Source: Limanda limanda
Taxonomy: Eukaryota > Chordata > Actinopteri > Pleuronectiformes > Pleuronectidae
Assembly: GCF_963576545.1 (NCBI RefSeq)
Contig: NC_083646.1
Coordinates: 21,022,989 to 21,086,988, forward strand
Reading direction: 5' to 3'
Length of the DNA stretch: 64,000 bases
Part shown: positions 1 through 12,800 of the stretch, piece after piece
Layout: every line of letters starts with the position of its first letter
How positions within the stretch are numbered: position 1 is the first letter of the stretch
Notes under the pieces: model-generated
Databases searched by the model: none
What the model was told of the DNA's origin: nothing
The model's input: the letters and a program-made list of their open reading frames with translations, nothing else
Position numbers and translations under genes: made by a program

Positions 1-1466
1 CGCTAGATGACATTGCCCTTGCTTCCAATGACACAGTCAGGAACTTGGGAGTGATCTTCGATCCTGATTTGTCCTTTAATAGTCACTTAAAAGTAATTTC
101 TAGGACCGCGTTTTTCCACTTGCGTAATATCTCAAAAATCAGACATGTCCTTTCGCAAAAAGATGCAGAAAAACTAGTCCACGCCTTTGTTACATCGAGA
201 CTGGACTATTGTAATTCATTATTATCAGGCTCCAGCAGCAAGTCGTTAAAGACTCTGCAGCTGGTCCAAAATGCCGCAGCACGTGTCCTGACGAGAACTA
301 AGAAAAGAGAGCACATTTCTCCAGTATTAGCATCGCTACACTGGCTTCCTGTTAAATCTAGAATCGAATTTAAAATTCTCCTCCTCACCTTCAAGGCCCT
401 TAATGATATGGCACCTCTTTACCTTAAAGAGATGTTAGTACCATATCAACCTACTAGAGCACTCCGATCCCAGAACTCAGGTTTACTTGTTGTCCCTAAA
501 GTCTCTAAAAGTAGAGTAGGAGCCAGAGCTTTTAGCCATCAAGCCCCACTGCTGTGGAATAATCTCTAACTTCCAGTTAGGGAAGCAGACACGCTCTGTT
601 CGTTTAAAAGTAGACTCAAAACCTTCCTTTTTTATAAAGCTTATAGTTAGAGCTAATTAGTGCGATGTTCCAAATTTGATTAAATGGCAAAAACCCCTGA
701 TGATGCTAAGACGCACAGGGAATTTATGACACAAGACACACGGAGCTTCTCTTTCCTGCTTCTCCTTCCTTCCTTTTTCTCCATATTTATCACATCAAGA
801 TAATTCTTATCTGATCAGTACATGTTACTAACTTGACCCCTTTTCCCGGAGTTTCTGTGCCTTAGCGCCCGCGGATGCAGGGCCACAGCTGTGGCCGCAC
901 CATGGATTATGATTGTGGATCGCGTGTCGGAGGTCGCAATGGTGGATCCAGTTCGGTGGATTCTGTATCGTGCCAGCTGATCGTCGTTGTAATGGAGGAT
1001 CCTTTGTCGCGTTGGCATCGGATGATGAGGGACCACGACCGAGGCGGCAGCTGATAATGGATTCTAACTGGCGGCGGTGGACAATGACTGTGGATTACAG
1101 TGGATCTCATCCTGATGCTGGATCGTGGTCTTGCTGGCTGCTGGCCAGAGACTGTGATTGCAGCGGGACTGCCTGACACATAGTATTGAAAAATGTTTAG
1201 CCTCATGGATGCTGCTAAAAATCCTGATGATGTTTTCTTACACCTGACATCTATTGCACTTCTGTCCGTCCTGAGAGAGGGATCCCTCACATGTGGCTCT
1301 CTCTGAGGTTTCTACATATTTTTACCTGTGAAAAGGGTTTTTAGTAGTTTTTCCTTACTCTTGTTGAGGGTTAAGGACAGAGGATGTCACACAATGTTAA
1401 AGCCCCATGAGACGAATTGTTATTTGTGAATGTGGGCTATACAAATAAAATTTGATTGATTGAATG
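1..1466 (+). mobile_element. L2-like LINE, 3' portion (5' cut by window edge)
   Basis: Non-LTR retrotransposon copy made of the reverse transcriptase C-terminus, a 3' UTR and a short-repeat tail. The coding frame is open from base 3 and is described separately. The UTR (about 651-1440) is rich in TGGAT/GGATC words, as I recall from fish L2 3' UTRs. The end reads GGGCTATACAAATAAAATTT and then TTGATTGATTGA, the AATAAA plus TTGA-repeat tail typical of fish L2 elements. The element extends left of the window, so its 5' truncation point cannot be seen. ORFs inside the UTR look incidental. L2 assignment is from the protein and tail; family name not determined. Confidence 0.85.
3..650 (+). pseudogene. 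L2-like LINE reverse transcriptase, C-terminal part
   Basis: The frame is open from the left edge to a TAA at 567-569. Beyond it the same frame continues with LPVREADTL, FKSRLKTFLF and YKAYS to a TAG at 648-650, which is the family's usual C-terminus. The TAA is therefore a disabling nonsense change about 27 codons before the natural end. Family landmarks in order: NLGVIFDPDLSFNSH, FHLRNI, FVTSRLDYCNSLL, LQLVQNAAARVLT, LASLHWLPVKSRIEFKILLL and RAFSHQAPLLWN. These lie in the thumb/C-terminal region after the catalytic palm, so the YADD box and endonuclease would be left of the window. One stop and no frameshift suggest a fairly young copy. Confidence 0.85.
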
Positions 1467-2334
1467 ACCCTCTCCACAGGTATGCCATCAATGGTTAGTG
1501 GTGTCGTCTCTTCTGAAATTAATTATATCCTCATTTTCCCTGAGTTTGGGAAAGATGTTGATCTTACACCAACTCTTTTCTGTAAGTTGTTTCATCACTG
1601 TAACTGATGAGACTCACCACTGTCATCAGCAAACTAGATGTCGTTGGACCTGAATGATGCAGTGCAAGTCATATTCACACACACGTTCGTACATCACCTT
1701 TATCTGCAACGCTTGTTCTATCTTGGCGTTCAGTATCTTGCTCAAGGACTCTTTTTTTCTACATACTGAGTCACAGGATGGAGAGAGATGAACAGAGGTG
1801 AACTGTGGTGGGTGGAGCAAGCAGCACTGGGGAGCTCCTGTGCTCAGTGTGGCGATGCACCAGATGTACCATTGAGAAAGTCCAGTTGAGGATGGATGTG
1901 TCAGCTCAACAGAAGAACCAGGTAATGTTTCACTAAAGCCACATGATCCTACAGTGCCTTTCGTCAGCATTTATCAGCAGTGTAATCATTGACAGTTCTT
2001 AAACCTGATTGGCTGCAATTACTATTTAGATATTTCAGTTTCACACATAGTAGAGAGGTATAAACCGTGTGTCTGACCATTCATGGATCCCACTCATTTG
2101 TGTGATAAAAATGTGTAATTTTAGATGGTTGTAATTAGCATTTCCATATCTCTAGGATTGACACTGTGTGTGCGTGTGCACATGTGCACAATGGAAAGTG
2201 ACAGGAACAGATAAATCCTGAACTGAATGTTGCTCTACACTCGTTTTTTTGTTAACGTCCTGTTTGGAGGAGGTATGCATGGCACAGCATCTGAATTTCA
2301 GACTACACAGGTGCTTCATGTGTATTTGCATTTG
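1467..2334. other. No gene recognised
   Basis: Unique-looking sequence. A reverse-strand open frame at 1626-1970 (114 codons) shows no family motif and I do not regard it as coding. Confidence 0.5.
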
Positions 2335-2366
2335 TCTGTGTGTGTGTGTGTGTGTGAGAGAGAGAG
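2335..2366. repeat. (TG)n/(AG)n compound microsatellite
   Basis: About ten TG units followed directly by AG units. The repeat explains the open frames on both strands that cross it. Confidence 0.95.
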
Positions 2367-4162
2367 CATTCACTTTTTAACAGCTGTTTGCATTCCATAT
2401 CTACGGTTCTAGTGTTAGCTGGTCCAAACCTAATTAACGGTGTCTGCGGAGGGAGAGGGCTGGCGCTGAATTCCGGCGGTAATGTGATGTCACAGTGGAT
2501 TAGGCTGATGGGCCGGCCAGGTAGCATTTCTGTGTGTGTGCGTGTTGCTGGGTGTCTCTTGCAGTCCACTCAGCTCAGTTTAGATCAGCTCGGAGGAGCT
2601 CACTCAAAATATCAACAAAAAAAAATAGCAGTGACAGTCTTTTTGCTTTTTTAACACTGTAAAAGCCAGACTGTGTATAAAATCTACTGCCAAGCAACAA
2701 CACACACCCACAACTTCCAGTCGTTTAATATTTAATTAGAGGGTGTTAACTTTTTCCAATATATTTATATCATGATGTAGACACGCCCCAAAAGGTTGAA
2801 CCCTGGTAAGCATTGGTCCAGCAAGGTCCAGGACGGATTAAATAACCGACTAAAGTGTGAAGTATCTTCTTTGGGTTCGGGTTAGGGTGTTAGTGTTGGA
2901 GGGGTTAAATTTCAACACCTCTACTTGCCTACAATATAGAATGAGCTAAGTATATCTGCAGGGGGTGTCAGGGTTTGTTGATCAATACTTGGCTGTGCTG
3001 GTTTCTGTCTTGTTAGTTTTTTTTGGGGGAAAAACATCTTTCTGAAGTTTTGAGAACATCCCATCTGTCACTTCAGCCTGTTGGATAAAGGTCTTGAGCC
3101 AAAAGAAGCTGCATGTCTGCTGTCTGTTCTAAATAACCTACATATGTTTTACAGGAAATAGTGACAGTTCCATTGGTTTCATTCCCTCCATGACTGCAGT
3201 GCACAGAGCTGATCTGAGGTCAGACATCAGAAGGTCAAGGCTTCAAGGTCTCAAAAATAGTAAATAAGGTTGTGGTTCAGTATAACAAGCACTGAGTAGC
3301 GTCAAAGAAGGAACATGCTAATCACCACTGACACCATGTCGAGGCAAGAAGTCTACTGGCCTGCAAAGACAGATTTGGCGCAGTCAGTGCTTTCCAGCTC
3401 TAATACAATGTGATATGATGAAAAAATCATATAACACTGCTTGAATGATAATGTATTAATGAAAGACTCCATCAATGCGTGTTGTCCATGGGAAGCCTTA
3501 ACCAGAATCAATTCTAAAAGAAAATGTATCTGATTTCAGAACTGACAAGAGTAGAGTTAAAAGGTGTATTTATGTACATGTTCTATATACAGCCTTGGTT
3601 TGGAAGTTTTTTTCACATAACTTCAAACTCAGTGGCAGTTCAGTGTTTATTTTACATGAGAAAAGGAAATTAGTTACATTACACATAAAGAAATTAGATC
3701 AAAATAGACAAAAAATAATAGATCAGTTCGGGTGGAAAAGTTTCACCCCCAGAAAATTACTAAAGCTTGTCGTGAATGAGCAAGGTCACACAGGTTTATC
3801 TAATACCACGGGGCAAGAGACGCTTTCAGTTTAAAAGGAAAGGGAAATAACCAAGTCGACTAAACTAAACACTTGATGAGGACAGGGCTGGCACCTACCA
3901 CGACGGTAGGGAACCAAAATGGTAAGGGTCCATAAAATAACCACCTGTGACACTGCACACCAACCAAAAAAAGGGGGTTGTGAGGAAAATACCACCACCA
4001 GAGATTGGTTTGCTGCCTTAGCCAGCACCTGTTTGACAAGGAGGAAAATTATTTTGGATATAACTAGCAAAAAATAACACAAGTCCTCAACAGCACCAGC
4101 AGTGAGTAGGGACCATGTAACTAATACGCACATGAATGAGGAGACACGGCAGAGCGCATTAC
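2367..4162. other. No gene recognised
   Basis: AT-rich with A and T runs. A short open frame at 3595-3834 is lysine-rich, as expected from base composition, and has no recognisable domain. Confidence 0.5.
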
Positions 4163-4350
4163 CTGTTTGGAAGGATTTTGCGCCACAACAGCTGCCACGC
4201 CAAACAAAGGCTGCAACCACAACAGGAGTGGAAGCTGAAGGAGAGAAGGGAGACTGGCATATGGCACACCTGAATATATGGAAGGGGCGCACGGCACCAG
4301 TGCGCCGGGGAAGCTGGCACTGTGCCGCACAGTGGTAGGGACAGAGGCAA
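4163..4350 (-). other. Possible transposon-derived promoter/5' exon
   Basis: On the reverse strand a GC-richer block ends in CCAAACAG followed by GTAATG, a good splice-donor match at 4162-4161. A TATA-like word (CATATATTC) lies upstream within it. The overlapping 176-codon reverse frame (3831-4361) runs through the donor into the supposed intron and has no known motif, so I do not call it a protein. The block resembles repeated fish sequence as I remember it, possibly the 5' end of a retroelement transcript, but I cannot name the family. Confidence 0.25.
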
Positions 4351-7300
4351 CCTCCGACCACACAAAGGAAACAAAATACACTTAAGATAAATTAGATCAC
4401 ACAGGAACATCACAAGTCAATAATGAGTCAATCACAGATACTATAAATAGCTTTGCAAAGCAAGAAACATTCATAGCACTATTAGAGTTCATTGCCACAG
4501 GAGGTTGCCTAATATTTGGCTCAAGGCTGTGTGTGGTCTTCTGCACAATTTCTGCAGCTCTGCTACAGCAAGCTCAACTGAGTTCTGCAATAATAATCAA
4601 CAAGGTTGCTGATTTCAGCTTGGCTTCAGCCTCTACTTTTTGGGAAAGTGTTTACTCTATGGTAGATAAAGTTTGTGAGAAGTGTATTTTATGACACGCT
4701 AGCACTGTCACTTCATGGTGGGCAATTATAACCGACTTAGAAATACAAAACTCAGAGACTCACAAATTAAATAAAATTTTGCTCATATTTAACCCAGGTT
4801 TCAAAAGGAAGTAGATGAAGGATCAGACTAAAGCGATTTGCAGGGAAAGACAGGAAGAGGCAAATGGGAGGCAGGTGTAAGACTGAGGCAAAGAGGCAAG
4901 ATCACAAGCATGGAATACGATCATTTTGAATGAGCCTCTTCATAATTGGGTCACAATGAATAAGGGTAAACATGTGTGGGCCATTGTGGAACAGTGAATA
5001 TGCATTCACTATTGTTAAAGAGGAAATTCCTTTTTAAACAAGTTCTCCACTAGCCTCTATAGTGAATCTGGTATTACTTCTTTTTTTCCATAACGCTTCA
5101 AATATTATTACCCACCTGTACCTGTTTAGCTCTCTAATAGCTACTTGTGATTTTTACATAAAAGGATAAGATGGATAAGACGACTCATACATCATTCATT
5201 TGGGTCTTTCAAGGTCTACATATCATTTGCACAGTTTAGGGTAGTGTATGGTGCACTTTTGCTTTAAAAAGGAGGCCATTTCTAAACAATTGAATCTCAG
5301 GCAAATCAAATTCTTTCAAGTATGTTAGACGGCAGAATACAGTCTGTCAAACTCAAGTGTGAAAATCCTACATACTCTGCTTGTTTCTTTATAAATGGAA
5401 TAAGTCGTACAAGACAGTCGTCCACACTGCTTTTGCTGTCAGAATGTGAGAGTCTATGTGTGAAGGTCTAACCCCCAACAGCAGTCAGAAAGGTAAAACT
5501 CCCCTTTTTTGTTGGTATAAAGAATTCATTTTCTAATAGGCTCCATGTCATGTAATATTGATGGATTCACTAACCCAGTTTGAGAGTCCTCCATCCCAGT
5601 GGCAAACAGCAGGGTTAAGGCAGCATGAATGCCTCAGAGCTAGCCCCAGGCTTGGGTAGAGGGTGGCCAGGCCACCTGCCTGTCTGATCCACAGCCAGAG
5701 CTGGACAACGAACATAGTACATACTTGACAGATAGGGGTTTGTGAGCCATCACTGGCATCATGAAAAATAAAGACAGCTTATGAGAACTCATTGGTATCT
5801 GCATCCTGAATTTACAATATGCATTTGTTTGGATGGCATTTCTTTCTCATCTCTCCTCTTCAAACACACTGTCTTCACTACAGACTGCAGCCTCTGCAGC
5901 CAAGCAAACATGCAACCCATCACTGTTAAAATGAAGCAAATTATGCCAAATGTAAATAATGTGGAATGGCATGGTATTTTTCATATTTAATGGGCATTTC
6001 TAAAGAGTTCAGGGTACATTAGAGGACTGGGGCACACTGATTTATTTGAAGCGTTAAACAGTGTAAAGACACGTGTTCCACCAATAATGTGGTCGCATTA
6101 TGTCAGTCAAAATTGACATGCGTGTTCAGATAGTATAGAAAGGAGTTCAAATCTATTGAATAATGGGTCGAATGGTACGAAATTCATAGCCAATGCCAAA
6201 GTCTCACCGGCCATACACTGTAGTAACAACGGAAACAAAAGATCCCAAATAGAAATGTTGTGTATATTGTGCCATCTTGCCACTCTTTATATTGGAGGTA
6301 AAGATCATTAACACAGAGGGAATGTGCATTAAATATCAGTCATGTGGTATGAGTCTTTATCTTTAGGACACTTAACGGTGCATTGTAAAGTGCAGCCCAC
6401 AGCTATCAAGTAAAGAATGGCAAGTTTCAGTTAGCTTGTGCTTGTTTTAATTCAGTTGCACAAACCAAGTTTGAACTGCTGTTTCAGGCATAACATGTTA
6501 AAAGCCTTTTCCCAACATACACCAAACCAATATGACATTTCAGCATTTATGCGTGGATGTGTGCTTCTGCAGTTTATACACATTTTTATGGGGAATGATG
6601 AAGACACAGCTGTGTTGAAACAATCAGTTTACACAATTAAAGTAAAATTGTAGTCCAGTTCTTTTTCCTCTTTCAAATTGGGCATCCTTGATCTGATGAG
6701 CACATCATTCAGGGGCACTTTGCTGGAAGACACAAAAACGACTTTTCACAATGGCATTTCTGAATCTTTCATTCATTTAAATGTTGATAGTAGACATTTC
6801 TGCAACACTTTCATCACATTTCATCAGATGCAAAGATTTAGAAAATTCCCACTCTCTAATGAATGCAAAAGGCACAATAGCACCTTTTATTTCAGATTGT
6901 AAATTATGAATCTAGCAGTTAACATATGGTGGGGATATGGAGAGGGTTAGGCTACCAGCACATTTGGTTAAATTTAGGGGAAAATCTCAATCGTTAGAGG
7001 GTGTTAATTTCTTGTTAATGATGGGATGTGAAAAGCATCAAAGTCTGCCAACCTACATCCTCATCCACCGCCCCGATCTCAACACCTCTTCTCTAATGCC
7101 ACATAAAAGCGACACTGCCTCCTGTTGTCACTGGATGTAAATAAGATGTCTGGTCATCCAATATAAATGCAATTCCTAGGGATACTGAGATTATCAGGAA
7201 TACCACACAGCAGACAGTCTCATGTGATAACAAATGTATCATGCAATTGCTGAACCTCACCATTTCGTATCTACTTATTCTGTGTTTTTTCCCCCAGCAG

Positions 7301-7789
7301 ATTCAGTTCTTATACAACCTTTATCTTGGATAACAGAACAGAGAACAATTACTTGCTAATGAGGCTTTTCTGTCAAGTAGAAGTGCCATTTAAGCCGTTG
7401 AAGTTGTCCTTGTCTTGGGATTGATCTCTTGAGGGTGGTGTTGTTGCACCTATAATGTTTCCTGCCTTGGTCCATACAAGGACATGAAAATGAAACTTAG
7501 CAAGTGTATGCATTGGTTTAATAATGTGTCAAATTGAGTCACCGGTAAGCTTTTAAATGTTAAAAAATAAGCCTTTAATTTTAGAAATGATGTTCTCAGA
7601 AGTCAAATCCAGTTATGGTCCAAGTGTCACTAGCTTGTAACCAAACATCCACAAGTCGCTGCTGTGGATGTGTGTGTAGTTGGTACTTGCATTACTGTGG
7701 GTTTCAATAGTGTTTAGTGACAGTTTATATCTCTGTGTTGTCTTGGAGACAGTTTAAGTATCATTCTCGATATCGAATAAGAAACTTGA
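4351..7789. other. No gene recognised
   Basis: Long AT-rich stretch. The block near 5580-5710 is more GC-rich and unlike its surroundings but shows no convincing reading frame. Short open frames at 5781, 6438, 6678 and 6937 lack motifs and look like chance. Confidence 0.5.
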
Positions 7790-8095
7790 TGAGCTAAAGT
7801 GGCTTGGACTATGGGCAGAAAATTGGACATCAGACTGGAAGGTCTCTGGTTCGACTCCACGGAGTAACAACAAAAACATACGTGGACGGAGTAACAACAA
7901 AAAAACGAACCTGGATGGACAACACTTGGATCTGTTCAAAAGTCCAAGAGGACTCTCCCTACCCCACTGTCTAGTGCCCCTGAGCAAGGCACCTTACTCC
8001 CCCAACATCTGCTCCCCGGGCGCCGTACATGGCTGCTCACTGCTCTGTGTGTCCTGCTGTGTTCACCAGATGGGTTAAAAGCAGAGAAAAACATT
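7790..8095 (+). mobile_element. tRNA-derived SINE, copy 1 (3' truncated)
   Basis: A tRNA-like head has a pol III A box (TGAGCTAAAGTGG, 7790-7802) and a perfect B box (GGTTCGACTCC, 7848-7858). It is followed by a body with CCTGAGCAAGGCACC, GGGCGCCGTACATGGC and ATGGGTTAAAA. The same modules occur in copy 2 at 14.56 kb. Compared with that copy, this one has an extra 27-bp unit: ACGGAGTAACAACAAAAA occurs at 7859-7876 and again at 7886-7903. It lacks the 3' tail. Non-coding, mobilised by a partner LINE; the subfamily is not assigned. Confidence 0.8.
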
Positions 8096-10732
8096 TTCAT
8101 AGGATAGCCCCATTTTAAACTACAGCACATGCCACTGACATTATCTGAACGATGCTGTGATCATAAAAAACATTACACATAGTGGCCTTAAGGGTGGCAT
8201 TCATTTTAATTCAGATTTCAGATAGATACAGCAAGAAATCCTTTTAGGACAAATAGTTTCATCCCACCTGATGGAAAAACTGGTTTTCTTGCTTTCTGTT
8301 AACATATTTGTTAGCCATGTAAGTGATTAATAGACAGACAAATGCTTTCACAAATTTGTGAATTAAAACATTTATATCATTTCACTCAAATAAAGAATCT
8401 AAATTTGGGCTTAACACATTCCAACTGTTTTTATCATAGCACTATTTTACTGATGACAGCTTCTATAAAAGTTCAAATTATTTTTCTAAATATATTAAAA
8501 TCCATCTACAATGTTCACCTAAATCTGAAGTATAAAAAGCACCAGAAGTGCCAATCTGTGAATGAGACTCGGTGTTGCCAACAACAGAAAAATCCTGTTA
8601 AAATCTGTCAAGGTGCCAACAGCCAACCGACTGGCAGAGTTCTCGCCAGTGTCACTGTGTCAGTGGGTGACTTACTTCTGTGTGGGTGAACTGTGTGAAC
8701 TACACCCAGAGTTATGTAAACAAGCCGACAGAGGCAATGTGATATGATTTGGTTGTAAAGAAATTATTTTATTTACATTATACATGTCGACAAATTTCAA
8801 ACCGCATTCATCGGGAAACCGCAGACCCAGCCAACCTGAATACAGTGAACTGAGCTGCAAAGGCCAGACACTATAAGTGCCGATTGCAGTTAATTGTTAC
8901 ACCAATGGTCGCTCTGCATGACGCTCGTCAAATTGCAGAGAAATGCAATTAACATGGAGCAGCGGGACATTAAAAGCCATATTTGTCACTGTCATGATCT
9001 GAGCAGGCGTCTGATTGCACAGCTGATTGCAGAAGATGGAATTCTCCCTGATCCTGTCCTCCCCCTCCATCTTTGTGGTCTAGCAGGAGAGGAAGAGGAT
9101 AAAAAGGAGGGGGCCTGCCGTGAAATATCGAAGATCTCAACAGGAAACAGGATGTCCCGAGTTTGAAGCTTTGAATTTGATGGCAGCTTGTCGGACAGCT
9201 AGTGGAGAAGAGTTCTCACACATGTCAACATTTTACATCTGTCATATACAGCAAACAAACACTGACATGACAATTGATATTATATTCACCTCAAAACCTC
9301 TCTTTGCAGTGTTGGTACTGTAACGTCTCAACATTTTCACACTTCATGGAAATGTCTTGGTGATAGGAGAGAGGTCAGAGGATTAAATGCCAGAATGGGT
9401 GAAGCTCACAGAACAGTTTCAGTATCTCAGATAACAGCTCTTTACAACTGTGGTGAGCAGAGAAACATCACAAAGTTTGATTTTGACTCCGTCTGTACCT
9501 CTCTCTATAAACCTAGCCTTAACCCAAAGACATAATACTTCAAAAATATCTTAAAGAAAACCTTAAGCAAGATGAACTACCAACAGCAAAAGACCACGTC
9601 AAGTTCCTCTCCTGTCAACCAGTCTACTGACAGTTTCACAAACACTTGACAGTTTGGACTGGACTGACTGAAAAAGGCAGACGCTGGTCTGATGAATCTG
9701 GATTTCTGCTGAGACCGGAAAATTATATGGTAAAATTAGCCATCAACAGAGTAATCCATGGACCAAACTTGGCCTTGTGGGCTCTTCTTTGGAAGTTTCT
9801 TTTCTTTGATTGAACCATTGCTGTTTTTCTAAAGTGACCTCCCGTTTGGTTTTCTCCCTGCTCCACTGATGTCCTGGCTGTTAATGAAAATGCAAAACTG
9901 TGTCTGTCCTTTTCACCATGGTTGTTCAGTTGGCCATAGTTTGCTCTGTTTTACAGTTGTAAGGGATCCATCCACCAATGTTGCTGTAAAGTGAACAGCT
10001 GAGAAACATCTCCTCTTGTAGCTCTGTTCCCAGCTTGTCTGCATTAAGCTAATAGGCCTTAGGGGCCTGATTCTTATAGAGATACCTGGCTGTGGGACTT
10101 CACCTTGTCCCAGCTTCTGGGCATCTGTAGTCACGGGTGGCAAATGTCTCTTTTTACTATTACTCCCACTAACAATCTTCATCTATGCTCTGCCAGAGCT
10201 ACCTTCAGATTCTGTCCTATTCCCGATTCCCCCTACTGCTCCTGGAGTGCACCACGTTGCTCTCCGTCAGAGAGCTCACCTGCCATCTTCAACAACAGCA
10301 TTACTTCTCGTCAGGACCGTCTGGTTCCAAACTTCCCGTTTGTCACTTCTACAGATGATGGCTGAAATTCTGTTCCCCTTCACAAGCTATGTCTCCTGTC
10401 CTCATCACTCAGGATTGGACCACTCGTAGGAGCTGATTGCCTCTCTTATCAACATTCACCACTGAATCCAAACTGTAAAAGTTCACATTGGCAGAAATTA
10501 TGCCAAGTTGATTGAGAATCCTTCCAAGTATTAATTAACTTCTATCCGTCACAGATTAAAGCTTGGGTAAGAGCTGTAATTTAAGCAAATTTTTAGGGTG
10601 TTCGGTCGTATAAAAATGTCTAATTTCCCCAGTAAGACCTTGCCCAGTATCCTGTGGCTGCACGTCAAAGTCCTGTCCAGTCTCTCACGTTCCACACAGA
10701 AATAATCTCATTACAGTTAAAGCTACTTCTTA
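8096..10732. other. No gene recognised
   Basis: No protein motif, repeat pair or microsatellite stood out. All open frames are under about 120 codons and lack family signatures. Confidence 0.5.
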
Positions 10733-11362
10733 CGGAAGCGTATTGCATTCACTTAAAAAAAACTGGATTATTCCTGTTTTACGAACTTTTTTTTTTCTTC
10801 CTGTTTTTCAAACTTTTTTATTTTCTGTTTTTACGAGATAAAAATCCTGTTTTTCGGAGTTAAGTTTTCTCCGGAAAAGGCGTTCCCTTTACCCTGCCTG
10901 AAGCTCTCACATGCATGGAGTATGGTTGCTGCTGCATCAGCCTGACCCTGCAACAGACTAATGTAGCCGAGCGGTTTGTTCTATTATACTGTCAGGAGGC
11001 CTCAGCCGAAAGGGGACACAAGAGATGGTTATTGAAACGGGACATCACACTGGTTTATTTTCCTTCACACTTTTCTCTATCGATAGAGCCCCTTTCCGTT
11101 AGAAGCCCTTTCAAAACAAGAGTCCCAACCACCAACCTGCTTATAACAGGAACTACACATCAATCTTCTATAATAAAGCCACTAACGGGACAAAACTATC
11201 CTCTACCTATCTGTAGCATATCCCCCGAAAGATGGACCAGACTTTCAACTGATGTTTTCAGATTTATTTGACGCTACGTCTATGGACGCTATACGTCACT
11301 TTTACTTTCGAAAAACAGGAAAAATCCTGTTTTTCTTTTTAAGTGAATGCAATACGCTTCCG
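10733..11362. mobile_element. Non-autonomous DNA transposon (MITE-like), 630 bp
   Basis: The ends form a perfect 27-bp terminal inverted repeat (10733-10759 and 11336-11362) beginning CGGAAGCGTATTGCATTCAC. Both ends are flanked by TA (10731-10732, 11363-11364), consistent with a TA target-site duplication. Just inside the right end, 11310-11335 is a hairpin with 11-bp stems (GAAAAACAGGA) and an AAAA loop. The left end has several CCTGTTTTT-type subterminal words. An internal 118-codon frame (10915-11271) has no transposase motif. The superfamily is uncertain; the TA site allows Tc1/mariner-like or other TA-targeting groups. Confidence 0.7.
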
Positions 11363-11364
11363 TA

Positions 11365-12270
11365 GCTTCTCCCCCTGCCTTTGTCAAAGCTTTTCTTATT
11401 TGTAGTCTTGATTCTAGATACCTTGACAATGAACCTTTTATCTTTCAGTATTGTTTTGTTACCATCACACAACAATTATCACAGAGTATTGGATTAATGC
11501 CGATAACTATGCCCCTCTCATCCCTCCCTTTTTGTACACTTCCTGTTGATTCAATTAACTAACTATCTTATTTTTCCTCCTGGCTGCTTTTCTACCATCC
11601 GAGGCAGCCCCACAGGACTTTAAAAGTACATAACCCGCCCCCTTCCGTTCCAGAAGTTTTTTCAAAAAATGTTTCTTTGAGTGCTATGTCCCCCCCCCCT
11701 TTTTCATCAGGCACAGAAACGCCGAGCGTAAACACCAACCTGACCACCACTTTCTCTTAGACCTCAGGCCCTATGGACCCCCCGCAAAACCAACTTCCCA
11801 ACCGGATTGAACATAACAGGTCAGTAGGCCAGTACAAACCAAACCAAAACCCTGAATTAGAACCCTGAACCCCAATTCTAAATTCTAAACTTCTATCCCC
11901 ATTAAGGGAGTCCAGGGGTTTTTATCCCTGGTCCTCCATACGGAAGACCTGGACCCATCCTGGAAGCCACACACTGACTGATATACCATTCAGCCAGATC
12001 AAACACACTTGGATACTTTCTAGTCGCCGCCCCCCACTTTTACAACAAATTAACCACCCCCATTGTCAGCCATTTCCAACAGCACCTAGTCAATAGTTTA
12101 ACGATCTCAGGTCTTGAATCAAACGACCATTGGGCAGAGAAAAAGGGCAGAAAAATTATGGATAAACAAACTGGACACCACCATACCTACAGGCCTTAAC
12201 GATAAATGACATCAGTCCACCATAGCTACAGGACACTCATCCCTCTCACCCGTCTTTTTATTATGTTCCA
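11365..12270. other. C-rich/low-complexity stretch, no gene
   Basis: The + strand is clearly C- and A-rich from about 11570, with a run of ten C at 11690-11699 and degenerate AACCCTGAA-like words near 11851-11890. These are not telomeric repeats. Nothing coding is seen. Confidence 0.5.
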
Positions 12271-12800
12271 ATATGCAGGGTTCTTAAAGTCATGAAAAAC
12301 CTGGAAAAGTCACGGAAGTGTAAAATATTTATTTCCATGCCTGGAAAAGTGCTTGAAAAAAAAAAAAATCCCAAAAGCTTTGGAGAACTGAAAAGTTCTT
12401 TGGGGAAGCAGGCGGGATAATGCACTATGCCAGGGAAGTGTAGATGTCTTTTAATCAAACTATTGTCTCATTCATTTGTGTCATTTAAAGTATACTGTGA
12501 AATTCTCATTAGTAGTTTAAATACTACATTTTGTCTCTTTCATGTATACACCGAGATTTCACAAAATGTTTGGTCACGGAAATTTGGTTTAAAGTTATTA
12601 AAAGTCATTGAAATCCATTGGTCATGTGTATGAACGCTGAATATGGTGAAGTTCATAATTCTGGTGATTTTAATATACATTTGCTAGTGTTTTGACTAAT
12701 TAAATATCTGATTCGAACAAACATTTAGACTTTTAATCTAAAAGTGTAATCTTGTAATCTTACGAGGGTTAAGACTGTTTTTTAATAGGTGTCACAGGCT
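12271..12800. repeat. Dispersed-type vertebrate repeat, family not named
   Basis: Begins with GGGTTCTTAAAGTCATGAAA and repeated CTGGAAAAG words (12300, 12342), then an A run. Later it reads TGTATGAACGCTGAATATGG and TTCATAATTCTGGTGATTTT. I recall these word sets occurring together in many fish sequences as an interspersed repeat. No ends or coding capacity are visible. The call rests on memory, not on a second copy in this window. Confidence 0.4.

Noticed and set aside
1626..1970. 114-codon reverse frame beside the L2-like element
   Set aside because: No recognisable domain or codon bias, and no promoter or splice context.
3831..4361. 176-codon reverse open frame, the longest outside recognised elements
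   Set aside because: No domain, Cys- and Ser-rich as expected from the complement of this composition, and it reads through a good splice donor. Two other reverse frames overlap it.
11851..11890. AACCCTGAA-like words resembling telomeric repeat
   Set aside because: Not TTAGGG/CCCTAA units and not in array; simple low-complexity DNA.
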